Of a stretch of 64,000 nt of DNA, positions 37,216 to 49,136 are shown piece after piece. The stretch is from Prunus persica (taxonomy: Eukaryota; Streptophyta; Magnoliopsida; Rosales; Rosaceae): contig NC_034013.1 in the NCBI RefSeq assembly GCF_000346465.2, positions 5,315,791-5,379,790 on the forward strand. Reading direction: 5' to 3'. A program made the translations under genes and the position numbers. Position 1 is the first letter of the stretch. Each line of letters begins with the position of its first letter. The notes below the pieces were generated by a model. The model was not told the origin of the DNA. It made no database searches and saw only the letters and a program-made list of their open reading frames with translations.

Positions 37216-38154
37216 TTTAAGAGCCAGAATGCGAATCCAGTATAAATTTAACGACTAACTCCTAAAAACCCTAATTCATATAATTCTGTTACAAAAACCT
37301 AGAATTGTGGAGAAAATCATGTCAATATCAATAATGAGGGAATTGAATAAAACCGAAGGAAGACTTGATCCCTTGTGGCATTATAATGAGTAGCTTCATC
37401 TGTGACAAGTCAATCATAATAGGTGTGCTCCCACTCAAGATAACAGTGGTAGATCAGCCACATGTGAGAGTGACGACTTCTAATGCCTTACAACTTTCAC
37501 ACAAGCTTATTCATTCATGAGAATTGTGACCCAAGTCGAAGTTCTTGAAGATGATTAGGACAACCGAGCCTTGTTTTAAAGGAGGGGGAACCTACAACCG
37601 AGAAGTGTTCATCAACCACAACCATACGAAGAAGTCCAAAACTAGCACATTATTATCAACCTCAATTTGTACGTTTGGTCTTTGGCCCCATACCGGCATG
37701 TCCACAACGTCACACTCACACACCCGAAGGAGGTTTTCGTTCCTTGTTTTCCATCATGCTAATTGAAGGAAAAAATTGTTCCAGCTGAGCATTTTAAGGC
37801 ACAATGTCAAAATTGATATCTCATAAATCTTGACGTCAAATATTATTTTTCATATTTTTTTTTTAACCCTTAAACTCCATTATTATTTTTTATTATTAAA
37901 ATTTTATGAATCATATGAACTCTATTTATTTTAAATTTCAAATATAAGTAAATAATGTGGTATTTAAAATTTAAAAAAATATCACATTCTCATTATCAAA
38001 TTCAATATTGTACATTTTGCATCTATTGGGACCATAGGAATGTGATTAGTCACAATGGCGGCATCTACATAGTAGCTCACCATGCTCTTCGACTTTATCC
38101 AAGACCAATCACTTTTCTTTTTGGCCTTTCTGTTGTTTAACAATAATTGAAGAG

Positions 38155-38270
38155 AGGGACGGACCTAGGTGATGGCTAACCTAGGCTATAGCCCAAGTGA
38201 ATTTTATTATTTTATAATTTTTTTATATTTTTATATTTATTATATAAGTTTTAGGGTTTAATCCAGACCA
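38155..38270. repeat. GGACGGACCTAGG-type repeat fragment
   Basis: It begins GGGACGGACCTAGG and contains TATAGCCCAAGTG; compare GGGCGGAACTACCTAG and GTAGCCCAGGTAG at 2240-2285. Related shorter words occur at about 627 and 46168. It is likely a dispersed transposon family, class unknown. Confidence 0.4.
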
Positions 38271-38749
38271 AAATTAACAGTTTACAGTTCACTAATAAAG
38301 TAAATCTAGCTAATCTCATTTTGAAATTTTGAGTCCATCTTTTAAAGAAACATAAATTTGTTTATTAAAGATTGGTTGAAAGTTGCCTGCATTTGGGGAG
38401 AATGGCCTCCACATATTCCACGATGGCTATTTATAAAAGAAGGTCAAGTTGAATGTTAAATGCTATAAATTATTGTAGTGTAGGAATACTTCTCTCATTT
38501 TAGTGGTGCTCACATTTTGGAATGCTTCTTTCATTAAGTATATGCGAATATTATGTAACAATCATCATACTGATAATACAAATCAAAGTTAATATGAAAT
38601 TAATTGACTGGTTAAGATTGACCATTAATTATTTCATTTGAATTTGTGAGTAATGTAACTTTCTAGTTCACACGAATAATAAATAGGTTGGATAGTATTT
38701 TATGAATCCTTGTAGAACTATTAGATTTTTTTTTAATCAAATGATTTTT

Positions 38750-38845
38750 TTTATTTTTTTTATTTTATGAAAAAAAGTAATAGATTGCATTCATAATTCA
38801 AACTTAAAGACTGTCAATTATAAGGGCCAATACAAATACGAATAA
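38750..38845 (-). repeat. retroposon 3' tail, family B, reverse copy
   Basis: Read on the - strand it has TGTATTGGCCCTTATAATTG, GAATTATGAATGCAAT and an A-rich end, matching the 3' part of 27099-27865. This is a truncated copy in the opposite orientation. Confidence 0.5.
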
Positions 38846-39221
38846 GCACATAAAGTTTATACAAATACGGAAGTACTATGTAAATGAAATTTTAATTTAA
38901 GGACAATTGTATGAGTTATAAATTCTGTTTATCAAATTGTACGTTTTTGGTTCATACAAGATATCTCAAGCTAAATTGTAAATATAAACAAGTCGAGTTG
39001 TCATGTATAAAGTAATCCAATAGGATTAATTAAAAATCTTAAATTAAGGTTCACAACTATTTCAGAGAGACTCGAAATAATATGACTCAAATACGAAACA
39101 ATTCAGCCCTTGAATTTAACACCTACCTATCTTTCCAACAACCTTCAAATAGTGCAAGTTCTAATTGGTTAAGAGTATTTACCTCAATATTCGAGATTCT
39201 ATGTTTAATTTTCACCTCTTA

Positions 39222-39627
39222 GAACATCAACAATGGGCTCCCAAAACCACATACTTAGACAAATTTTAGGGAGGATTTAGAAAAATACAACTCTAATCAT
39301 GCTCCCTATCCACCTCCTAAAATAGAGAGACCTCTAGGAGCTCCTAAATCTGAGGAGAGATAAAGGACTCCTAGTGGCTCCCTATAATTTAATGCTGTTT
39401 TATTTAGTATTTCAAACCTTCAATTAATGTTTATTATTTTTTATATGATTTTTTATAAAGATGGACTAATTTAAAAAGAATTATAGCATTTATGACTCTC
39501 TAAATTAGAGAGCATGATTGGAGTTTAAATTTTATAAAGAGCTCCTAAATTTTGGAATTTAAAATAACTTTTATATGTTTTTAGCTAAAATTTAACTAAA
39601 AAATAGACAGCATGATTGTGGATGCTC
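39222..39627. mobile_element. Tourist-like MITE with TTA target duplication
   Basis: A 406-bp element starts GAACATCAACAATGGGCTCC and its reverse-complemented end starts GAGCATCCACAATCATGC, forming imperfect terminal inverted repeats. TTA flanks both ends (39219-39221 and 39628-39630). TTA duplications and GAGCATC-type ends fit the PIF/Harbinger (Tourist-like) superfamily. It has no coding capacity. A second copy lies at 53872-54215 in the opposite orientation. Confidence 0.8.
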
Positions 39628-39630
39628 TTA

Positions 39631-42600
39631 CAATATCACTTATATCAAAGAAAGAAAAAACAAACTTCAAATAATAATGCTTATGAAAGAAAATCATCGA
39701 GATAAAAGAATATTTAGTAAATTATCAAATCCAATAAATTATAACAAGAAGCTAGAGTAAAATACAATAAAAATGATATATTAATTTTCCCATTGTTAAA
39801 TCATTATTGTTGTTGTTGGATTTGAGTTCATAACTGCCTCCATAATGGTTTCATAGTAGCATCACGCCATCTGACTCTGAGGGCCAAGGCATGTGACATG
39901 ATCTTATTCATGCTCACCAGTCAGTACAGCACGAGCCAGATATGAGTACATGAATTGGAAAAAGCATATGTGAGGCCAGGCTACTATACCCCTGTTTAAC
40001 TTTTGAAGAGATTGTATAGTCGTTTTCATTGAAGTGAGTGATTTTCAGTTGTTGATGCATCTAGATGCTTCAAACGTATCAACAATTGCGAGGCGCCTTA
40101 TTTAAATTCAAGCGACTAATCAAAACATTCGAGATCATAATTTTTAGCCTCATTCAAATTGAGATCATTGAGCTTTTTTTCTTCTTTTTTTTTGCACAAA
40201 CACATATATGTTTATCTGTTTTATACATATTCTATTTAGAATTTGTATTTCTACGAAAAGCATAACTTTTTAAATCAAATAAAAATTCAAAATTGGCAAA
40301 GATTCGATACATCTTTAACCTATTTCTAATCAAGATCATGATAAGCATGAATAACTTGTGCTGCGCCAAACTCTAATAAAGACTATTTGATTTGTATTAT
40401 TATATAGAGTGTGACACAAAGTACCTAGCCAACGTAAAATTCTTTTCAGCTTTCAAAGGAGGGGAAAATTCTTGATTTGTACTCATATATAAATTGCTTG
40501 AATTTGGTAGAAGCATGGAAAATTCTCTACCTCCACAGAGCCTCCATTATTGTTGCCGCATGCTTTCTTGTAAAATCAACAACTCTAATTAAAGCAAATT
40601 TTCAAGTGCATGGACACGTTTTTAGTCCTTTGGATCTTTGAAATGAAACAACTGGCCACAACCAACATATATATATATATATATATATTGGAATGATTTC
40701 AATTCTGGACTTCTTCTGCATACGTTTACTAACACATAAAAAATTACATTAAAATTTGAAAAAATCGGATGAGATCAATTAAAGAAGAGTAGTTGATCCA
40801 GATTCAAATTTCTTGATTCCCCTATCTAAATTCTCGAGCCATAACTTTCTATATTCCTAATAATAAGTAAACATGCATGCATGCATGATTTCCATAGTCC
40901 AGAGACATGCATGATTTCCACTGATTACTGATCTTATTGTCTGAATTATATAATTAACTACCAAGTGTGGCTATACCTTGCAGATTGTGATCACGTGACC
41001 ATCACACTACACTGTCCAACATTGCTTCATGAATGAAGGGATTATGTGATAAAAAGCTGTTAATTAATATAAACTTAGAGAGCTGTCGAGGACAAACAAG
41101 AGGTTCGTTGCACTTGATCAGGTGCAGAGCTAGCTAGCTTGGCTCATCACTCATTTTGCTTATTAAATTCCGTTCTTCTTAGACACCTTCCATGCTGGAT
41201 TGGTGTAGAATATAAGCTAAGATTGATCCATATTCCAACCATTTACATGCCTAGATAAGTTCAACAAAGATGACTCATTATCAAAATGATCGTCACTAAC
41301 CAAACAATTGTTTAACAAAGATGCATGCCACCATATGCTTAAGCATATTTAACAAGTAATAATACAATAATCTGGCCGGATTTTTATCATATCATTTTGT
41401 ACCCACGCACTAACACTAATACGAATCGTGACAGGCTTCTGTCTCTAGTGATAGAACACTTATTTATTGACATTCTCGACAAAATTTCGATTTACCTTAT
41501 CTTTCTCTTAAATAAATAATAAATAATGAAAAAAATACGAGGAATATCCATTGAAAGATGAAATGTATATGACAACTACTTGATGGACTAATTAATTACC
41601 TTGGCTGCAAGCCAAGGAGAAAGAGAAGTGTCAACTGCCATACACATACAGGCATTTGCATTTCCATTGTTCTTTTGACGCTTTGTGGTCAATGTGGGGA
41701 AGGTGGAAGACAGATGTATCGTCCTGTCTTCTTGTAGCCAGCTAGTTTGATCTCAAATTCTTCATCACTCTATGACACATTTACTATGCATTCAACTTTT
41801 TTTCAAATTTTAAAACCGCAAATCGCGAATCTACATCACACGTTCAAACAAAAATTAATGATCCGTTTAAATGATTTCATTTTAAAATCTTTCAAAACAC
41901 ATCGCAACAAAACACTGTTTAAGGTAGATTTGAGCTAGAATTGGTTTTTTGTTATCAACTTTTATCAAATCTCAATTACCATAATAAATCCAAGTACCTA
42001 TTTCCAGCTAAATACCCAAAAAATAATTAAGTGATATATGGACGACTATGGAAGGGACCCCTTGATATGATGTGCAATGGATCACACTTGGACAATGCAC
42101 AGAGACATAAATCTGCTGCACAACTTTGGTACCTTCCATTATTACAACATGCATGTTCTTTGGTACTTATAATTTTTTCTTTCTTTTGGTATTTTCTTCT
42201 ATTATGTGAGTTGGATGTTTCCTTTTCTCTTGTATTGATACTTGTCATCCAAACATAATAATGAAACAGTGATTGATGACATTTCTTTTCAGGGCACAAT
42301 GCAGCATGTAAATGGTGACACTATTTTTTTTCTAATCTACGTTAGTACACAGTGTCTAATCTGAAATCACCAGGACAACGTCCTATATTGCATTATTGTT
42401 GAAACAAATACATGTGCATATTGTATTTTGCTTCCCCATGATTTTCCTAGTGCATAATTGTCGTCTGTGAGATTTTGAACTCGATACTTGTTATGATAAA
42501 GTGAGACCATATGAAATGGTCACATTTTTCTTTTTCCTCAATCAAAAATTCCTCAACTCAGTAAATTACATGTACTAAAAGTAACTTTTGAGCTTCGTTT

Positions 42601-43994
42601 TGTTCTCTTTCCTGCTTGGATGGGTCATGAGGCATGACTTATTATTTTTACGTAAAACTCTAGCGGGAGCTTAGGGGCTATGTGAAGGGGGTGTGTTGAA
42701 GGTTTAATCTTGTTGTCTAATAATAATTTTGCAATTGATCTTATGAATACCAAAGACGAGAAAGGCTAGAATGAGGAGTTATAGTACCTCGTAATTATAA
42801 TCTCTCGTTATAACCTCTCAGAACAGTCTCTCTGAACTCTATTTTACATTAATGGGCAGAGTAAGTAGGAAAATTAAACACACCAAACCTCTTTTCCAAT
42901 GGGCTGATTGAAATGTATGACCTCTACCGCAACCACTTCCACTTGTTTGTAAGGTCCACTGGTAGCTTCAAGCATCTAATCCCTTTGCAAATCTGGCATG
43001 CAACTATCTTCGTTGAGGAGGGGACCCCATATTGGATTTTTCTTTCTTTCTTTTTTTTCTTTTTTTTTGGTCTGACCCCATATTGGATGTTATGAACTCT
43101 GCAAATTTAAAGGTTGGGACTATCAGATGATTATGACACACCCTTTAAATCTGCAAACATACTGGACTGGAACAAAAAAAAGGTTTTAACTTTCACCCAC
43201 TTTCAAGAAATAAACAACTTTCATATTCACAATTGAAAATAAACAAATTTACAAAAATGTAGTATTAATTGTTTTTGTAACTCACTGCATTTTCCAAAAA
43301 CCTGTGCTTAGAATTAGTGCTGTAAGGATTGTGACCCATGCTGAATACACCAAAGAAAAAAACAAGCCACTGCTACTGATTGCCTGGTTGTCCCATTAAG
43401 AGGATGAATGAATTTAAGAGCCATCACAGGGATATTCAACTACTTTATTTTTGATTTTATTCATAATTTCTATGACACCAGTCACGTGGTGTATTCAGAA
43501 CATCCAAAAATTACTCTAGTAAAGTGGTAAAATATAATTAATTTAAACTATGGCAAAAAGAATACACTAAAATATGTATTAATGTGCCCTCCATTACCCC
43601 AAAAAAAATAGGTACTCACAAAAAGGAAATGCTCAGAACCAACAAAACTTTGGCACCAAAATATTTGCAGATGAGTTGGGCCCTTTAAGTCCTGTAAAGG
43701 TTCATGTGTAAAGGTTTATGCCCATATGTGCTAAGCTATCTAAAATCGCAGACTCATTTTGGGTTGGGCCTTGAGCTAATGCAATATCCATGCATGGCCT
43801 TTCCAGCTGCAACATAATCTTCTTTCAGCCCACTTCTAAGTACTAACCCTTAACTTTTCCTTAACAAAAAATTATGTGTATTTTGGCTGCGAGTTCCAAC
43901 AGGTCTTACATGTGCAACGGGGATGTCGTTGTAGTGGTATCCAACTTAATCATACAGTGACATTAGAGAAAATTAAAACAATGACACTGACAGT
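39631..43994. other. gene-free interval
   Basis: I find no supported gene. The stretch has an AT run at 40667-40689, clustered CATGCATG words at 40871-40915 and ordinary AT-rich sequence. Open frames such as 42027-42299 are unsupported. Confidence 0.45.
40871..40921. repeat. CATGCATG cluster with duplicated flank
   Basis: Overlapping CATGCATG words are followed by ATGATTTCCA, and about 30 bases later ACATGCATGATTTCCA recurs. CATGCA is the core of the RY element bound by B3 factors, but no gene lies close by. Confidence 0.6.
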
Positions 43995-44434
43995 GTCGAT
44001 TGGCTTGAGATAGTGCCACAGTAGCATTCTCGGCACATGTAACTTTCTCTCTGTAGATAGAGCCGATGATGCATATGCATTCCTAAAAGAGTCGCTTTTC
44101 AAATTTGGTTGTCAGCAATACAGGTATACAACATAGCAAATCATGGTACAGAGATACATCGATTTGTTTACTGTTATCTTCCATCTTTTTTCCCTGTATT
44201 TTGTGCAATCACCCCTACCTATCCAGTGCCTACCTACCATTTGTCTTGGATCTGATTGATTACAATTGTTTTGGTTCATGAACGCTTTTCTTGGGGTATG
44301 TCGTCTAGCTAGCATGTAAATTAAAAGGTTGATTAGTTTATTGTAACTTTACCCTTTAGTGGATTTGTGAAAAACAAGAAGCTGGTAAGCTATGGAGGTG
44401 ATAACAAGATTGATTGTGATTTTACTTTTGGTTA
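43995..44434. repeat. direct duplication, copy 1
   Basis: The sequence from about 44060 (GATGATGCATATGCATTCC) to 44434 matches 45135-45540 in the same orientation, with several small indels. Shared long words include AAGATACATCGATTTG-type sequence, TTTTTTCCCTGTATTT and AAGCTATGGAGGTGATAACA. No open frame is conserved between copies, so it looks non-coding. Confidence 0.85.
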
Positions 44435-45089
44435 ATGCAATTTGTAATTAAAAAGTATAAAGCTAAACAAAGTAGTCAAAGAGCCTTGTTGGCTTACAGT
44501 CAATAGGTAATATGTGGTGACTGAAATTAGGTTCTAATAGAATCAATTATATTGTTTCGTTGAAAAAAAATTGCAAACAAATGGGCTTGAGTCTCGTGTT
44601 TGGGTCTCTCGAGTTTAGAAGGCTTTTATTTATAATGAAGGAGTCCTTAATATTCATTCGATCAATGAAAATGTTTAAATCAGTAATTTTTTTATTATAA
44701 GAAATTATTAATGTTGTTTGATAATCATAAAAGCCAACTGACCCCAAAAGAAATATAATTGAGTCTATTATATCGTCTAATTGTTTTTTCAAAAAAAAAA
44801 TGGTACATGATTGCTTTGAATTATCACTTTGAATGATCACTTTCAAAGTGAAAGCCATATATGTAGGTTTTGATTTGTTTATTACAACAGGAGGTGCACT
44901 GGTTTTTTTGACGAGTGATTCAACAAAAGAGATGACTAGGTGGATTTAGATTGTACACAGAAATGATGTCAATTCCTTAACCATCTTTATTTAAACTTAT
45001 CACTTTCTCTCCCAACTCAATATCACTTGACATAAGCTCATAGACTATATAATAAGCACTCTAAAATATTTGTCTTATACAAACGCGTG
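44435..45089. other. spacer between duplicated blocks
   Basis: An AT-rich spacer of about 650 bp not shared by the two copies. A - strand open frame of 103 codons (44547-44858) shows no recognisable motif and is not supported as a gene. Confidence 0.4.
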
Positions 45090-45544
45090 AGCGTATGTCG
45101 ATTTGAGATACTATCACATTGACATCCCCGAGATGGGGCCAATGATGCATACGTATTCCCTAGTTGCTTTTCAAATTGGGTCACCAGCAATACAGTTATA
45201 CAACATAGTAAATCATGCTACAAAGATACATCGATTTGTTTACTTTTATCTTCCATCTTTTTTCCCTGTATTTGTGCATTCTCTCCTACCTATCCACTCC
45301 CTAACTACCGTATATCTTGGATCTCATTGATTACAATTTGCTTTGGTATATGAACATTTTTCTTGGGATAGTCGTCTAGCATGTAAATTAAAGGGTAAAA
45401 AGCAAAATGGGAAGAAAAAAAAAAACAAAATTCAAACGGTTGGTTAGTCTATTGGAACTTTACCCTTTTGTGGATTTGTAACAAACAAGAAGCTGGTAAG
45501 CTATGGAGGTGATAACAAGATTGATTGTGATTTTACTTTTGGTT
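45090..45544. repeat. direct duplication, copy 2
   Basis: This is the partner of 43995-44434, offset by about 1.1 kb. It carries an extra A-rich insert near 45395-45440 (AAAAAGCAAAATGGG and a run of A) that copy 1 lacks. The last 60 bases before 45540 are almost identical to copy 1. Confidence 0.85.
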
Positions 45545-45631
45545 CTCTTACAGTGAGTAGGTGCTCTGTGGTAAGTTACAGGTTCTAAGGCTGTATTCGG
45601 GTGTGGGATTGGAATAACATAAGGGTCAATA

Positions 45632-45790
45632 CACTACATCATAACACATCATTCACGGCGTGCTTTGTACGTCGTAAAGTGTCATTCACAGCGAAAGACT
45701 GTAAGCAATGAAAGCCTTCGTCGTAAATGATGTTCCTCAATTACAACGTGCTTTTCCAGTCGCAAATAATTCCACGAAAAATACCCCGTA
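45632..45790. mobile_element. CACTA-like transposon terminus
   Basis: The segment starts CACTACATCATAACACATC and has subterminal repeats GTCGTAAAGTG, GTCGTAAATGATG and TACAACGTGC, some inverted. CACTA (En/Spm) elements start CACTA and have such subterminal repeats built on TTTACGAC. No opposite end or transposase is seen, so it is a solitary or truncated end. Confidence 0.5.
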
Positions 45791-46587
45791 ATCTTAGTAG
45801 TATTCAAATTATTAAAAAAAACTTTCCTATAACTTACTTAGTAATCTTCTTCGATAATCATGAAGCGAACTGACCCAAAAATGTTTTGTATGTGCTGATT
45901 TTTATTCATCAAAACTTTGAACCTTTTCAACGCTCAGTTAAGGAAATTATTGCTACCTCCAACATGACTTCGGAACCTTCCTTTTTTTTTCTTTCATTCA
46001 TAAAGAAGTTGCCACCCGCTTGAATTTGAGAAGGTTAGACTAAATAAGATTCCTCTAAGACGTAACTTTCATCTTTCACCTTCATTCTCTTTTTTCTCCT
46101 TTTCCTTTCCCAAACACTGACGCATAATTTCTTAGTTTTTGTGTTTCTTCCATGATAGGCACAAACAATGGCGGATCTAGGATCAACACCCCATAAAATC
46201 ATAGTGTAAATGTTCCAAAACAAAAAATTCCTTATTTTTCTTATATGTTTTATCTTCCAAATTTTATTCCTTTTTCTTGGACAAATATATTTAAATGATT
46301 TCAATTTGTCAAATTTTTCTTTTTATGCTTCTTTTTTAAAGGAGAAAAGAATTTTATTCCAAAAAAACCAACAAACAAACCAGTTGATAAGCAATCCAAT
46401 CCAAATATAAATTGAAATTAGGAGATGCAGCGGCACGAGGTGGAGTCGGCGCGAGCAGAATGGTGGTGTGGGTTGATGGGTTGGGGCTTAGGGTTTGAGA
46501 GAGGGACAGGGAAAGTTTGAATCTAATTTTAAAGGATTTTGGGTCTCGAGAAAGGTCTGCAATCAAGTAAATAAGGGGGGAGGGTTT
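45791..46587. other. gene-free stretch left of Copia insertion
   Basis: AT-rich, with a GGCGGATCTAGG word at 46167. From about 46350 to 46587 the base composition is more mixed (GCAGCGGCACGAGGTGGAGT) and the sequence resumes after 49378, so this was one locus before the Copia insertion. No gene is proven. Confidence 0.4.
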
Positions 46588-46823
46588 TGTTGGCGTGACT
46601 TGTGGGCCATTGACTTTCTTTCCTTACACACCAAGGATTCACATTATAATTGTATTTGATTTACTTTAATTCATGATTTTCTACTGTAAATAGAAATATG
46701 AATTTATTATTTGTTTGGCCACTAAGACTCCATTGTATGATAAATATGACCTCCTACAAGGAGAGGAATATACATAAAATTCCCACAAACAAATACTCTC
46801 GTACTAAGTTTCATATTTTAGCA
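46588..46823 (+). repeat. Copia 5' LTR
   Basis: 236 bp, starts TGTTGGCGTGAC and ends TTTTAGCA. It contains a TATAAATA-like region in the partner copy (49247) that is changed here to TGTAAATAG. Confidence 0.9.
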
Positions 46824-46835
46824 TGGTATTATAGC
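46824..46835 (+). promoter_or_regulatory. Copia primer-binding site
   Basis: TGGTATTATAGC directly after the 5' LTR; the canonical initiator-tRNA-Met complement is TGGTATCAGAGC. Confidence 0.8.
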
Positions 46836-47196
46836 AGCGATCTTGGAATTGCTAACTCTAGTTTCAAACCCCTAGCACCTCTATGGGGTTTGATGACTTT
46901 TTCAACCCTCATGGAGGTAGCACCACCGACTCCTTCTCTCATTCTTAACCAACCATAGCTGCGTTGAGTGCCTAGGTGGCTCAGCTCCTATAATGCAGAC
47001 TTCAACCTCGAACCTAATCATGAATCAGGATCCTATTTTGACGACCCTGACCCCGACTACGATGACGGCCCAACCCCAACCTCGACTCCAATGTAATAAC
47101 CCAATCCTAATTAGATTTTTAATTATTAATTTATTATGGTAAAAGACTATTTTGCCCCTGGAATATTTTATTAGTATAAAAGTTGACTTTTTATTC

Positions 47197-47532
47197 GAGA
47201 ACGAATTTGGGAATTTCAGTTGTACCATTGCGTAGAGCACATCGAGATGAGTCCGTAGACACTTAGTGAGCTCAAATCCGAGTTGTAATGAGAGAGATAC
47301 AATCAAAATTCAAATAGAGGCAAAATCGTAATTTTTTGAAACTTCTTTTTAAAACCAGAATCTCTCTCTCGAGAACGAATTTGGGAATTTCAGTTGTACC
47401 ATTGCGTAGAGCACATCGAGATGAGTCCGTAGACACTTAGTGAGCACAAATCCGAGTTGTAATGAGAGAGATACAATCAAAATTCAAATAAAGGTAAAAT
47501 CGTAATTTTTTGAAACTTCTTTTTAAAACCAG

Positions 47533-47544
<12 letters not shown>
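47197..47544. repeat. 174-bp direct tandem duplication
   Basis: Unit 47197-47370 (GAGAACGAATTTGGGAATTT...) is repeated from 47371 with very few changes (for example GAGCTCAAATC against GAGCACAAATC). The unit ends in a short TC run; in the second copy this has expanded to 47592. Confidence 0.95.

Positions 47545-47592
<48 letters not shown>
47535..47592. repeat. (TC)n microsatellite
   Basis: 58 bases of TC at the end of the second tandem unit. Confidence 0.95.
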
Positions 47593-47595
<3 letters not shown>

Positions 47596-48494
47596 CGAGC
47601 CCTCCTCCCAAACACACAGTGGCAACAGTTTTACCATCACCACCGCTTCCTTCGGCCATCGCTTGGGGTGGCACGGGTCCCAAAAGGACCGCCAGCTCCT
47701 CCTCCTTCCATTCATGACGTTGGTAGCCACCACGATTGCCGAAAATTGCAGAAGCACGGTTGATTTTTACCCAGATTTTTCGGAGCTCATTTCGGCTATT
47801 CTGACTACCAAATCTTGCAATCTAGGTATGTTTTATCATCCTTTTATTGTGTTCTAGCTGCTGGTTGTGTTATTTAGGATCGATTTCTGCGTTTTAGTGG
47901 TTAAATAAGCGATGGAAGTTTTACCCGATTTCGACCTCCGATTCCGGCCACTTCCGTCGACTTTTTGGGGTAGGTCTAAGAACAAAAGTTGCTCCACTCT
48001 ATGTGATGATCATGTAGGTACAAGTCTTGACCAACGGTTTGGAGATTTTCTGATTGCCAGAATCGCTTTCAACACCCATGCTCTGTCAGGGCGTGTGCAC
48101 TGTTTGGGTGACCCTTTTCGCCCTAAATTGATCATCATGTTGTCCCGAGCACTACAATATGCTCGGATTTCATTTTGGATACCATTTGACTGTTAATCGG
48201 ATATTGCATACTAGGATTTCATTTTGGGTACGGACCATTGGATTGACTCTATTTTAATATATGCTGGTCTATGCATTCCTAGGATTGGGTAGGAATTTGC
48301 GAATCGTGAATCGGAGCCCCGGATGTTCCGATTCAATTACATAAAATTTACATTAAACGATAACCGTCCAATTGGCGATAATGAGCAATCCGACCGTTCA
48401 ATTCAGACCAAACTGGCAGGACATGTCTGTTAAACCTTGTTGAGCCCATAGGAACTTTCGGATTAAAAATTGAAGGTCGTGGTCCCCCCGGGCC

Positions 48495-49117
48495 AGGTTG
48501 ACCAAGACATTGCTTATGCGATTAGCGTCATCAGTAAATTTATGCATTCTCCAAGTGAAGACCATATAAATGCAGTTCTTCATATACTTAGATATTTGAA
48601 GTCTGTACCCAAAAAATGACTTATGTTCTCAAAACATGGCCATCTAAATATTGATAGTTATTCATATGCAGATTGAGCAAGTAGAGTAAAAGATAAAAGA
48701 TCTACATCGGGTTACTTCACATTCGTAAGAGGTAATTTGGTGACATGAAGGAGCAAGAAACAAAAGGTAGTAGCTTTATCCCGTGCAGAAGCCGAGTTCT
48801 AAGACATGACTAAAGGAATTTGTGAGCTCATTTGGTTAAGGAAGTTGCTTACTAAACTTGGGTATAAACCCACATCCACAATGAATCTCTTTTGTGACAA
48901 CAAGGCTATTATAGCTATTGCACAGAATCCGGTTCAACATGATCACACTAAACATGTTGAGATGGATCAACACCTCATCAAACAGAAGCTTGAGGCTTAA
49001 GTGATTTAGTTTCCTTCCGTGAAGTCTGAGGATCAATTGACAGATATTTTGACAAAAGCGATTTCCAGTAAAGCATTCTATAATTCACTGAATCTGTTAG
49101 GCATTAGAGACATTTAT
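48495..49117 (+). pseudogene. Copia RNase H / pol C-terminus
   Basis: In the + frame the sequence reads AYAISVISKFMHSPSEDHI, then RYLKS, SYADxASRVKDKRSTSGY, LSRAEAEF, ELIWLRKLLTKLGY, LFCDNKAIIAIAQNPVQHDH, KHVEMDQHLIKQKL and DQLTDILTKAI. This is the ordered motif set of Copia RNase H, including the acidic sites in SYAD and AEAEF and LFCDN. Several in-frame stops (after SVPKK, after SYAD, in VT-RSKKQ, after AEAEF and after KQKLEA) make it non-functional. It sits directly before the purine tract and 3' LTR, as expected. Confidence 0.92.
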
Positions 49118-49127
49118 GCACCAACGT

Positions 49128-49136
49128 AAGGGGGAG
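49128..49136 (+). promoter_or_regulatory. Copia polypurine tract
   Basis: AAGGGGGAG immediately before the TG of the 3' LTR. Confidence 0.85.

Larger units (their letters stand above)
35612..39218. other. 3' flank of RING gene and gene-free interval
   Basis: The first few hundred bases are the probable 3' untranslated region, rich in A and T with several near-AATAAA words (for example 35725-35740), but no single site is convincing. The rest is AT-rich with a GTTGACACGAAC repeat at 37080-37215, a doubled CAGCTCATTGCCCGA (about 37004 and 37031) and a GGACGGACCTAGG motif at 38158. No gene is seen. Confidence 0.45.
47092..48494 (+). mobile_element. nested gypsy-type LTR sequence
   Basis: It starts TGTAATAACCC, a beginning often seen in LTRs of plant Ty3/gypsy chromoviruses, and continues as non-coding sequence until Copia pol resumes near 48495. 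It contains a 174-bp tandem duplication, a long TC run and a CCTCC-rich stretch. No gag or pol follows, so it is a solo LTR or a truncated piece. The right boundary (near GGGCCAGGTTGACCAAG) and target duplication are not resolved. It may replace most of the Copia interior by deletion. Confidence 0.55.

Noticed and set aside
47437..47857. Open frames over the TC run
   Set aside because: Length comes from the dinucleotide repeat, which is open in every frame; the region is LTR sequence.
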